Shown here: positions 53,988-64,000 of the stretch, in pieces
Layout: every line of letters starts with the position of its first letter
Numbering within the stretch: position 1 is the first letter of the stretch
Origin: Perca fluviatilis
Taxonomy: Eukaryota; Chordata; Actinopteri; Perciformes; Percidae
Direction: 5' to 3'
DNA length: 64,000 nucleotides
Assembly (NCBI RefSeq): GCF_010015445.1
Contig: NC_053116.1
Span: 33,538,785-33,602,784, forward strand
The notes under the pieces: model-generated
Database searches by the model: none
Seen by the model: the letters and a program-made list of their open reading frames with translations, nothing else
What the model was told of the DNA's origin: nothing
Translations under genes and position numbers: made by a program

Positions 53988-55074
53988 GATAGTTGTTTAT
54001 ATTTGACCCCATCCATTACGTTTAGGCTTCAGATAATGCAGATTATTGAAAATGTGAAGGAACATTTATATGCTAAAAAAAGACGTCCATACATTTAAAA
54101 AACATTGTTTTACATTTGTTAACCGTTTTATTTTAACCTCCTAGAAATAAAAACCAATACGAGGAACAGAAAATAATGAAAGCCATATTTGGATGTTATG
54201 GGTTTTGACGTCATCAAAAGGCAAATTTTGGTAAATTATTATGTTTGCTAGGGTTTATAGCTCTCGGGAAAAACATTTCCCACAAACGTCTTGTGTAGAA
54301 GCCTCGTAAAGGTCATGGGCAAATACACAGCTACCGCTTGATCAAAACCGATTCAATGTTGAGACAACATTCAGTGGGAGGGGGATTATCTCAAGGCTAC
54401 CCTGCAGGTTAACTGGCTCTGCTAACGAGACCTGATAAGAGGCCCCAGCTACACGCTAAATCTGGAAACTAACCAATGCAGGTCATACAGGAGTCAACTA
54501 AGACCAGCAACGTTTTGGAAGTATAACATCTTGAAAATGAATGAATGGCTATTTACCGATGGCTCCAGATGGAGACTTGACATGACCTTTCTAACAGAAA
54601 AGCTTGTTTTTTACAGACGTGGTATAAATGTCGAAGCATGGAGTGAACAGATAGTGTGCCATGCTATGATACAGCACTAGAGCCGTGCTATGTGTGGGAG
54701 TTAAAATAAACCTTATAAACTTTCATGACAACCAGCAGCAGCAGCAGCCGCCACACATTCCACTGGACATCTTGATGTGAATTACTCCTCCTACATGCCT
54801 CTGGGACCTGTGGTCTGTGTCTGTTGCCATGAGGAAATTGGTATGAGGAGAGTGGAGACCCAGAGGTCCTGCCGTCAATCTACGGTCTGTCCACAACAGG
54901 TGTTTCTAATCCTGCCTGCATACATATACAGACTACATGGCAACATGTAACAGTGACTTCTCTACAAAACACTCGTACACTGTGGGTTAAATTTTTTCAA
55001 GCTTTGGAAAACAGGGTTTATATTCACATTCCTCCAACGTTTAGTTGTTTTTTTTCTGTATCAGTCTGCTTTAT

Positions 55075-55345
55075 AGGGGTGCACAATTCAGAAAATGTCA
55101 CGATCAAGTATCGATTCAAAATCGTTTTTTGATTCAAAAACGATTCTCGATTCAAAAACGATTCACAGTATGCAAATGTAGTTACTTTTCCCATGTGATT
55201 GCAGTATACAGACAATTTTAAAAATATATATATGTATATATATTTATTTTAAATATGAATCGATTTTTGGAATTCTATGAATCAATTTTGAATTGGTAGA
55301 GCTTGAATGGCGAATCAAATATGAATCGGTTACAACCCCCCAATA
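55075..55345. mobile_element. hAT-like repeat remnant rich in cgattcaaaa
   Basis: Begins taggggtgcacaattcagaa and carries reiterated gattcaaaaacgattc motifs with a related inverted part (cgattttt, gaatcggttac) near 55,260-55,335. Typical of decayed hAT ends; boundaries uncertain. Confidence 0.5.
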
Positions 55346-55770
55346 ATCAAAACTGGCCAGTGCAACCCACCCCAAAAACCTATTATAATTTCCTTTATAT
55401 AAATAAAGACATTGACACCATAACTTGATGCAGAAAAGGCTCAAATTGTTGCAGAAAAATTCACTAGAATGCAGAAAGTGTTTGACCCACAAAATTTTAA
55501 TTTTGCTCAAAAGTGGAAATCTCAACCCTCCTCAATGTTGAACCCAAAGTTACGCCCTTGCCTTAGAAGAGAGAAAAGATTATTGCAAGCACATTTATAT
55601 ATATTGTATAGAAATTATTATCGCACAACGAATAATTTGATTTGAGCAAACATTTAGCAGCTTTACATTTAGACTGCAATTCAGAGTTCAAACCCTAGAA
55701 TAAATAAAGCCATATTTTCTGTTAATAAGTTATTTTACAAGCGTAACAGCGTAACACCTTTTGTTTTTTA

Positions 55771-56192
55771 CGGAAGCCCTGAGAGGCAAATGAGAAATAC
55801 ATTTCTGGTGATCCCTTTTCTTAGTCTGATCTAAATTGTTTGCTCTCCTGTGTTTATGACTTAATAACAGGTGAAAAAAAGGTTTTGCCAGCATAATCTA
55901 ATACGTTCCCTAAGTAACTTTTTTTTCATCTGTAAAAACAGGTGGGGAAAAAAGGTTTTTGGCGGGTACATTTTTTTGGTTTGTTTGTTGTTTTAATTCA
56001 TTTCAGCCACAAGAGAGGCTACGAAAAATTATCCTGAACCAAAAAAAAGATCTTGGCAAAACATTTTTTTTCACCTGGGAAAACTTTTTCCCCTTCTTCT
56101 TAAGTCATAAACACAGGACAGAAAACAATTTAGATCACACCTCAGAAAATGGATCACCAAAAAGAAATTTCTCACTTGCCGCCAGGGCCTCT
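55771..56192. mobile_element. fold-back element
   Basis: The outer part (gcaaatgagaaatacatttctggtgatcc ... tgtttatgactta, about 55771-55865) is the approximate reverse complement of 56090-56192 (taagtcataaacacagg ... ggatcaccaaaaagaaattt). No coding capacity. Confidence 0.7.
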
Positions 56193-56930
56193 GTATATTT
56201 CCCTGGCAAACACATGAGCAGCACATTCTCAGTTATACCACTGATGCAGTGCTATTATTTCTGGAATCAAAAAGAGACACAGCACATAATGAATGACATA
56301 AGGCACTTGTTCTTCACTTGTAGACTTCAATAATATCAACAGATTGTTACTGAATACAGGATAATATTGTGAGCCTGCTATGATGTCAGCCTTCTCCATA
56401 CTTGGGTGCCTCTGCTGCCTGCACACTGTACAATAGTACAGGGAGACAGGTTGCTGTACCTGTCAGTGCCTGGATGCACTGTGCAGGTCTACACTCACTG
56501 ATTAAGGTAGACAAAGACAGTCCATTATCACAGCCTGACACTGCTATGAGGCTAGCTAGGGAGCCTGCTGGGAACAGTGCAGAGGAGGATTTCACATGGA
56601 CACTCACACACATACACACTTACTCACTCTGTGTTTGCCTGGCATCTGGACAAGTCCCAGGTTGGTGCCAGCCAAGTGAGCCACAAGCAGATATGAGGTT
56701 AACATACTGTATGTCACAAACACAGGCCTACAGTATGGAGGCCCTGTGCACCTGTGCATCTATGCAGAGACACATAGCCACTTCTGCACATACACACTCA
56801 TTCATTACATAATCATAACTAAGGATTAATTTGACACTCACACCTGACAAGGACATAACGTTGTACAGATTATACCCTTTTCAAGCAAATGTAAGCATCA
56901 AGTGCTCGTTGACTAAACAAAAGACACCCA

Positions 56931-57577
56931 TTAAGCTGCTTACACACCAACTAGACGGCCAACTGTCGGCAGAAAAGCCAGTCGGACTGATCAGTCTACC
57001 CGAGTTGGTCAAAAAAGTGCCTCGGAACACACCGAAGAGACGAAACGTAATACGTCTCCATAACAGCAGGCGGCGCTAATCTGTATTGTCGCCCAAAAAA
57101 TGTAACCGGTAGCTGATTGGATGAACGTGTCACGTGGGTCTGGTTTCTCCGGAAATTCAAAGACAGACTGTCATGGCGGCTTGTTCAGAATACGATCTCA
57201 TATTGTACTAAAATAGTTTACCAAAACGTTTTTCTGAAAACATTTTAGCGAGAAATAGGCCATGCAGTTGCTGAATCTGTCTTCAGTTCAGATCAACAAA
57301 GGTCAGTTTAAAAGATTTTCGTCAGATTTTGGGAGACTCTAGTCATGCTCATTCCGCTCCCCATTTACGGGTTAGCACTTTACCAATCAGATGGGTCATT
57401 TGAGTCCGACTGCCGGCAGTGCCCGCTCCACCGATTCAACATGTCAAATCGGGCCAAAATGAAGGCCGACAGCCCCTCGGACGGACGACGGCACAGAACA
57501 CACTGAACAGACTTGAGTCACAGACCTCGCCAGACTGTCCGACGGCCGATTATCGGCTCTATGTGTCCGGGCCTTTA
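56931..57577. mobile_element. CpG-rich TIR element, PIF/Harbinger-like
   Basis: Ends TTA-AGCTGCTTACACACC and GTGTCCGGGCCT-TTA with inverted cggcc/gtcggc blocks (gacggccaactgtcggcag / ctgtccgacggccgattatc). The TTA flank suggests Harbinger. An ATG at 57174 (atggcggcttgttcag) opens only a 13-codon frame. Confidence 0.55.
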
Positions 57578-57827
57578 GAGGTTTTTATTAGTGTGAGGTA
57601 ACAATTTGAGCTGTTTCACATTTATCATTATCAGCCAAGACACTAAAAAAAAAAAAAGGCCTGAGGTCGTTCCCTTATCCTTTATCTGACTCTGAAAGTG
57701 TGAAAAAACACAAATAGAGCAGGTCAGATGGGTGAGAGAAGAAGAGAAACACAGTACAGAGCCTTTGTAGAGACAGTGGGAAGACCCATCCAGACACAAG
57801 TTGATATCTATTCTGGAAAATATTGGC

Positions 57828-57840
57828 GTGTGTGTGTGTG

Positions 57841-57914
<74 letters not shown>
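57828..57914. repeat. (GT)n microsatellite
   Basis: About 87 bp with a single GC interruption. Confidence 0.95.
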
Positions 57915-57916
<2 letters not shown>

Positions 57917-58739
57917 AGCGAAGCAGACATCTGATGTGTCGTATAATCATGTGTTTCTTGTCGTCTTTTAATCTCTGTGTTTGTTTGTCTGTCTATGAAA
58001 ATCTACACAGGCTTAGCACCAGATAGGCTGACATCACCACAGTCTCAGGAAAACAAGATATAAAGAGTAAAGAACTGCATATGAGTTGTTGTTGTTGTTG
58101 TTATTACACACTGGATGGTTCTAAATGAAAAGGTGGACACATTTTAAACCACTTCACTTTAGTTTTCACAAATTTATAATGCATGTATGCATTTTTACCT
58201 TTAAGAACACTATTTTTTATACTTATGTGCACAACAATCCAGAACAACTTCCTTGGTGCAAACATCGAACGATAATGACAATGCATTTCTTGTTATTTTC
58301 ACACTGAAGCTGTAACAAATAGGGCTGGCAGGTTGACGTCAGAGCCTTGATGGGTTGTGTAGCTGACAGTGATTAGACCGCTGCTGCCTTGATGTAAACC
58401 AGGGAAGGGACCAGAGCACAGTGGAGGGGAGGGGAGGGAGGGAGGGGGGGAGGGAGGGACGGACGGACGGATGAAGGAAAGATAAACGGATGATATCAAC
58501 TGGTAGGGTCTAAGCACTTTACTGTACAGTGCAGTGAGCAAATATATACTTTTAGTAGAGGCTCTAGCTCCAGTGCAACACTAGTGAACTGCAGTAGCTG
58601 TAGACTCCTGTAGGTAGGGAAGAGCCAGCAGGCACTTTGAGTGTTAGAAAGTGCATAAAGATGCCATATGCATATACAGACATATTGTATAAAAAAATTG
58701 TCTGTCTACAACTCTAAATGTGCAAGCTTAAAGTTGCTG

Positions 58740-58906
58740 GCTTCAAATCGCTAGCTTTTTCCCCTGCTTTCAATCTTTATGCTAAGCTAGTCACCCGCTG
58801 GCTCTAACATTATGTGTAACACAGATATGAGAGTGTTATCGATCTTCTCATCTAACTCTTGGCAAGAAATCATATTATTTTGCAAAATGTCGAACTATTC
58901 CTTTAA
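58740..58906. mobile_element. partial copy of the 36838-37252 MITE family
   Basis: Shares gctaagctag, gatatgagagtgttatcgat, ctaactcttggcaagaaa and the TTAA-type end (gtcgaactattcctttaa). The left end is missing. Confidence 0.6.
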
Positions 58907-59255
58907 ATCCCCAATATGGCCTGATACTGGATTTCAGATGTCATGGCATGTTAATTTGTGTATTTAGCTGTGGATACAAGCTTAGGCTGAGTACGGGCAC
59001 TGTGGCTTACAAGGCAAGATAGCTCCTCCTCAACCGGGAGGAAATAATCAAGACTCTGACATAGAATTGGTTTCCCTTGAAGTGAAAAGTGCATATTGTA
59101 GCTTTGAGGGACAGAGATGATGTAGGGGTTGGACATCAGTTTCTTTCCTTCTTCGTTTTGTCTTTCTTTCCTCTGTAGCCATAAATGGAGAAGTAGGGAG
59201 GAATGCAGGCTGACAGCTGAGAGAAGAGAAGGGGGCTGTGGTGCTGGTTCTGCCG

Positions 59256-59375
<120 letters not shown>

Positions 59376-60658
59376 CCTCAGCTCACAAAGCACTGCTGTT
59401 CAACAAGCCATTAGCCTATAACAGCAGGCTATGCACTGTAGCCCTGCACCATATTGTGCACTATTCAGCTTGTTTAGCCTCTTTTAGCTACACCCCTCAT
59501 TAGGGTTATTATTGAGCTTCATAGTATACCATATATACCAAGACTGCTTTTTTTTTATATATTACTGTGGCATTCCTGTCACGCTCTTTAGGGCATCAAG
59601 CAGGTGACATACTGTTCACTGTTGTTAACCTATTCTAGGCTAACAGTTAAAAAAAGGCATGATATTATTATTATGTTGTTGCCAAAGGACAGTGAAATCT
59701 GACTCTAAGCCAACAGGTCTTTTACATGAGGCAATGCTTTAACTGTCAGAGGCAGTGATACAACTTACCATAACCCTAACCCTATTCCACCCCTGAGCCC
59801 CCTTTCCCCCAGGTGAGCTCTGCTTTTATTCCTGACTTTCATCGCTGTCTTTGATTTCCTCTCTGCTTTCGAGCAGTCAGTAAACAGAAAGTATAGTACA
59901 CAAGAACTTTATTTTAAAAGTGCCTCAGTTGCCAGCATGCGACAAAATTACCTTGTTTTCCATTTCCTTAAAAAGGCTATAGCATCTGATGTAGCAATAG
60001 AAAATCTCTCACTAATAGCGATTAGGGAGACAGACTTGGCCTGGTCAGTTTGTTCGTTGGGATAGTCACAATATATATGGAGATTCCTACAGGGCAGACC
60101 GTGGAGATGGCAACTACCTATAGATGATTTGTTTTACAAAAAGTGACAGTATATTTTTCCCCTTTGATGTGTACTGTTATTATATCCTTATTATGTTCAG
60201 ATGGGTGAAACAAGGATTTCTTTTTGATAAATAAGTGGAGAAACATAATGAATCCAGATGATTCTATACACAAGGAGTCACTGAATGGATTAAGTTACAT
60301 GCTGTGGCCTTTGAAATGCTAACCCCCCCACCTCTAAACAGTGATTGTCCGATCATAGCTTAGCAACTGGATGCTGGCTTTTTACAGTACCTACAGTACA
60401 GTTAGCTTTAGCCTCACATTACATATTACGCAGCGTTGAGTAAATATGTTTTGCAGGGTTCCTATAAGAGTCAGCTGGCAACATTTAAAATTAGGCAGGA
60501 GGAGACAGAGTTTCCAACCAACTCATGGAGCTTACAATAGCTATGGCTGATAAAATATGGCAGAGAAAGTTGTCGCTGAATAAAAATGTAAAGCTACTTA
60601 TGTCTACTTCTGCCTGAGTAACCACTGTTGTTACTGTACACGGCATATCTGCCATGCT

Positions 60659-60988
60659 TTAAAGGTCCCATACTATGCTAATTTTAGGTACATAATTGTA
60701 TTTTGGGTTTCCACTAAAACATGTTTACATGCTTTACACGCTCCGTTTAAGCGCCTGTCTCATTAAGCCACTCTCCTGAAAGAGCCCGGTCTGGCACTGT
60801 AAGGGCACTTTCTACCTATATATAGTATAGTTGTGACATCACAACCATACCGAGGTCCTGACGGCTCGTTTAAAGGCACAGTTTCTGAATACGGCCTGTG
60901 TACATTTCTCTGTGGGTTGATCCTTTTGATACTTTCACAGTATTTATATAGCACCTCAATCTCACTTTTCACAATATGAGACCTTTAA
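60659..60988. mobile_element. TTAA-flanked MITE, inverted relative of 49092-49578
   Basis: TTAA-AGGTCCCATACTATG ... CAATATGAGACCT-TTAA, 330 bp. The apparent minus-strand ORF inside it is repeat sequence. Confidence 0.85.
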
Positions 60989-62303
60989 TGGGAGGCTTCA
61001 CAGGTGTAGTAACATGACCTTTGCTTTCATGCCTAGAGTTAGATGAGAAGTTAGCTGTTTCCCCTTGTTTTACAGTCTTTATGCTAAGCTAAGCTAATCA
61101 GGCTGCTGGCTGTAGCTTCTATTTAGCATATAGATATGAGAGTGAGACTATTGCTTCAAGGGGGTGCAGGGCTTAGCAAAGGGTCAATAAAACATAATTG
61201 TTAGACAGCACTATTATCCACCATCATCAAAACCACTAAGGAATACAGTTTGGAAGACTAGTGTTCCTTCCCGCAGTATGGTTCAGGGACTTGAAGAATC
61301 TATTACAAGAAGAAGTAAAGCTGCTCTGGAGGCTTGTGGTGGCCCAATATCTTACTTATTTACTTACTTAGTTACTTTATGTTGGCTTAAATTTTAATTT
61401 GTCACCCATCTGTATCCATTTCATTCCATAGAATAACTTACTCCTCCAGCTCTATGTGTTATGGTGGTGGGGGGGTGGGGGGGATGTGGCATCAACATGA
61501 CACATTCCACAGGGACAGGCTGGCGAGACACAGTTTGCTGTCACATCTACCAACATAAACAATGAAGGAACCCGAGAACAAAACAGACAAACAGAAGGAC
61601 AAAAAACTCACACATGGACACTGTGGACACATACACATTTGCTTAGACAGGAGGAGGGTTAAGAGTTAAACAAAACATGCCGCCACCAAGAATATTAAAA
61701 TGACAGCATGGTCAGATCCAATATCAGCTCGCCTATTAAAAGTGAGCAGACAAGAACAGCATAATTTTAAGACAGGCAATGAGCTACTACCTGACCTGCT
61801 TGAGCGTGGGACTAGGAGGCACAAATATGTTTAGCGCTCACCATCAGACAGCTACTTTAAAACCTGGGCAGAGAAAAAGTCATCAGCCTTTTATCTTAAA
61901 CTCCACCGAGCTAATTAGTTTACATTCCCCCTCCTTGACTCTCCCTGCTCTCTTTGCTCTGCACTTAGCTGATGGATGGTCGACTCCCACAGCCAAAGAT
62001 CCAGCTGTTCTCCTCCCTCCTCGCCTCTTTATTATTCTCAGCCTCCTGTCTCTCTTCTCTTCTGATGTCCATAGCATTTCAGCAGCTCTGACTCCCTTCT
62101 CTGCCCTACTGTTCACCTTCCTCACTTCCTCCCTTCCATAATCAGCGCCAAGGGCCTTGCTTATAAAAATGACCGCTGACCTTAATGTCATGTATTATTT
62201 AACAGTATGAGGGCTAATGGTGTGAAAGGTAGTGACAAGGCTACAGACCCACAGCTGGAGAGGAATACCAAAATATATCAAGAAATAGTTGATGCCCAGG
62301 CCT

Positions 62304-63429
62304 CAGGGCTCAACATTAAGGCTTGTCCGCTTGTCCGGGACAAGTGGATTTTTTGTAGGGCAAGTGGAAGAGAAATTTACTGGCCCCACTGGACAAGTTA
62401 AAACTCAAACAAAATAAAATGCCATGTTACTTCATGTTATGTGCCACTCATTACATCTATTTTACCGATTTTATTTTACCGATTTGAAACAAATACATTT
62501 TTTCCCCACAATCCGTCGAACCAGCGTCCAACTCAAAATGCTTTGATTGGCCAATCAGGAGTCGGTCCAAGTAATAATCGCCAGCAGTTTAAACATACAT
62601 TTGTACCTTCCTCAGAAGAACAGTGGTGGAGACTGGAGTGGAGAGTGATGTTTCTTCAGGCTCTGCAGCCCGGCCAAGTGCCAGGGAAAGCTAGTCTGGC
62701 TATCACCAGACCAAGCTCAATCTTTTAAGATTGAACATTAGTCTGGGGAGTCTGCTCTGTATTTTCTACTGCACAAAAGGCGTGATCAACGGGCATAGTT
62801 CAAATGACTGTACGCAATTGGATAGTCCTTCAACCAATCAGACCAACGCACCAGGTAATGTAGCAGCAACAGCGGCATGAACGGGTTGCTGTGCTTCGGT
62901 GGCCGCCATGTTGAATGTAAACAAGAAGCTGCTTGTTTGCTTCTCTATCGTCATCGTGTTAAACCCGCCAATAGCGCGCCAGGTGGATAAGCCAGTTTGT
63001 GATTGGTCCCCGCAAAATTGTAACGAAAGCAGGATAGAAAAATTTACAGGTTTCCAGCCTGAGCTGCAGGGCGAAATCAACACAATTAACCTTACAACAA
63101 CAGAACCATACGAGTTAAAAAGGGAAAGAAAATGTGTGAACAGCTGGAGAGATGAAATCAACTAGGTGCGTTATGAAGAAGGAGTAATGTTCTGCGGCGT
63201 CTGCTGCCGGGGGCAACCCAACTTGGCTGACAAGTAAGTGACGTTAGCTAGCTAGCGTCGGCAGCTGTGTACCTAGCAAGCATTAGCAGCATTTGTATCG
63301 GTTAAATGTACGTAGTTAAATATCAGCTAATATTCAACCCAGACAAGTGACTTTTGTGCATGGACAAGCGAAAACGTAAATGTACTTGTCCAAAGGATAA
63401 GTGCCTCAAAAAGTTAATGTCAAGCCCTG
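62304..63429. mobile_element. 1.1-kb TIR element (hAT-like) with composite interior
   Basis: Ends CAGGGCTCAACATTAA and TTAATGTCAAGCCCTG are exact inverted repeats. Sub-terminal acaagtgga/cttgtcc motifs occur at both sides. Inside lie the block shared with 22080-22870 and a start-codon/splice-donor-like stretch (63188-63236). A clean 8-bp target duplication was not seen (only ggcct on both sides). Confidence 0.7.
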
Positions 63430-63609
63430 GGCCTGGTCCACCTAACGTTCTAATTTTGGGAGATAACAAAAGTAACTTTGCTATTTGATACATCACAAAA
63501 TGTTAGTTATAACCCTAGTATGTAGCATTGTGTGTTTTAGTACCACTGGTGGCTTGGCTATAAGCTCAAACATAAACATAAAACACTGAGGTTCTTCAGG
63601 GGTTCTGTA

Positions 63610-64000
63610 AATATGTATTGTGGTATGCCACACGGTTTAGTCCTGGGCCCTATTGTTTTTTGTGTGCATGCTGCCATTAAAGTCAACGAACTGAAAACCA
63701 GCCATCCAACCATGTTTCATCTGCAGATGACACAAAACTCTTTATCTTTTAGTCTTGTATATTGCAAGACAGTAAGAACCTGATCAAACATCTAAAACTG
63801 TTTCAAAACATGGCAACAAGGATTTCCTCCAAAACAAAACTGAGAACACTCATCATACCTGTGCTCAAATCCAACCGCAGTTAGCCTGTAACTTATAGAA
63901 TCGATTTATAGGTGGATGTACTAAAAAGATCACTGTGCGCTCCCATGAACTGTTCCTTTGTCCAGGACTAAAGCCTACAGTGACGCTGCATTTAGTCACC
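63610..64000 (+). mobile_element. LINE reverse-transcriptase fragment, decayed, runs off the window
   Basis: Translated pieces read CGMPHGLVLGP (cf. GVPQGSVLGP) and SADDTKL-like (cf. YADDTQL). Later LIKHLKLFQNMATRISSKTK and TLIIPVLKSN follow, resembling the 3' region of L2/CR1-like LINEs. Similar to 19430-20280; frames are broken. Confidence 0.7.

Noticed and set aside
54715..54775. Possible lamb2 signal-peptide exon (minus strand frame with WNVWRLLLLLVVM)
   Set aside because: The hydrophobic run comes from a CTG repeat. No ATG lies in that frame and no donor gives the required phase 1.
56402..56812. 136-aa plus-strand ORF with several Cys and His residues
   Set aside because: Composition is irregular, with no domain pattern, and it ends in a CACA-type repeat translation. 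Most likely chance.
57174..57212. ATGGCGGCTTGTTCAG... resembling a gene start
   Set aside because: Only 13 codons, no donor, and inside a CpG-rich TIR element.
60763..60972. 69-aa minus-strand ORF
   Set aside because: Lies entirely inside the TTAA-flanked MITE 60659-60988, and a related copy at 49092-49578 does not keep the frame.
61779..62191. Overlapping ORFs of 120 aa (+) and 102 aa (-)
   Set aside because: Mutual shadows with no recognisable domain, splice sites or family similarity. The plus-strand frame is low-complexity Leu/Ser.

Overview
This window is vertebrate nuclear DNA, almost certainly from a ray-finned (teleost) fish. Two large spliced genes encode vertebrate proteins. Introns are mostly 0.1-5 kb. 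Long (CA)n/(GT)n tracts, tRNA-derived SINEs, a LINE fragment and many small TIR or fold-back elements typical of teleost genomes fill the non-coding DNA. No prokaryotic, viral or CRISPR features were seen.

Both genes lie on the minus strand, so they read right to left. (1) lamb2 (laminin subunit beta-2): 33 coding exons were placed by hand from 52,984 down to the stop codon at 19,219. Every junction keeps phase. They encode about 1,773 residues, from just after the predicted signal peptide to the C-terminal ...YNTCQ. The first coding exon (ATG plus signal peptide) was not found. (2) usp19 (ubiquitin-specific protease 19): a non-coding first exon near 15,053-15,180, then ten coding exons from 13,759 down to 317. 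They carry two CS/p23 domains and the start of the USP catalytic domain with its Cys box. The rest of the gene runs off the left edge. The head-to-tail order lamb2 then usp19 matches the human LAMB2-USP19 neighbourhood on 3p21 (from memory).

Layout: 1-15,200 usp19 exons and introns; about 15,200-19,200 intergenic (usp19 upstream region and presumed lamb2 3'UTR); 19,219-52,984 lamb2; 53,000-64,000 no recognisable coding exon, only mobile-element remnants and microsatellites (probably lamb2 first intron and/or upstream DNA).

The two products act in different places. Laminin beta-2 is a secreted basement-membrane subunit that polymerises through its N-terminal LN domain and pairs with alpha and gamma chains through its C-terminal coiled coil. 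USP19 is a deubiquitinase, membrane-anchored in its long isoform, with chaperone-like CS domains. I see no functional link beyond conserved synteny.

No novel biological system was found. The points most worth a second look are nested transposon insertions with intact target-site duplications, a crowd of TTAA-flanked non-autonomous elements, a 213-bp tandem duplication beside a lamb2 exon, microsatellites that abut or fill lamb2 splice regions, an expanded linker between the USP19 CS domains, and the apparent absence of the LRE tripeptide from this laminin beta-2.
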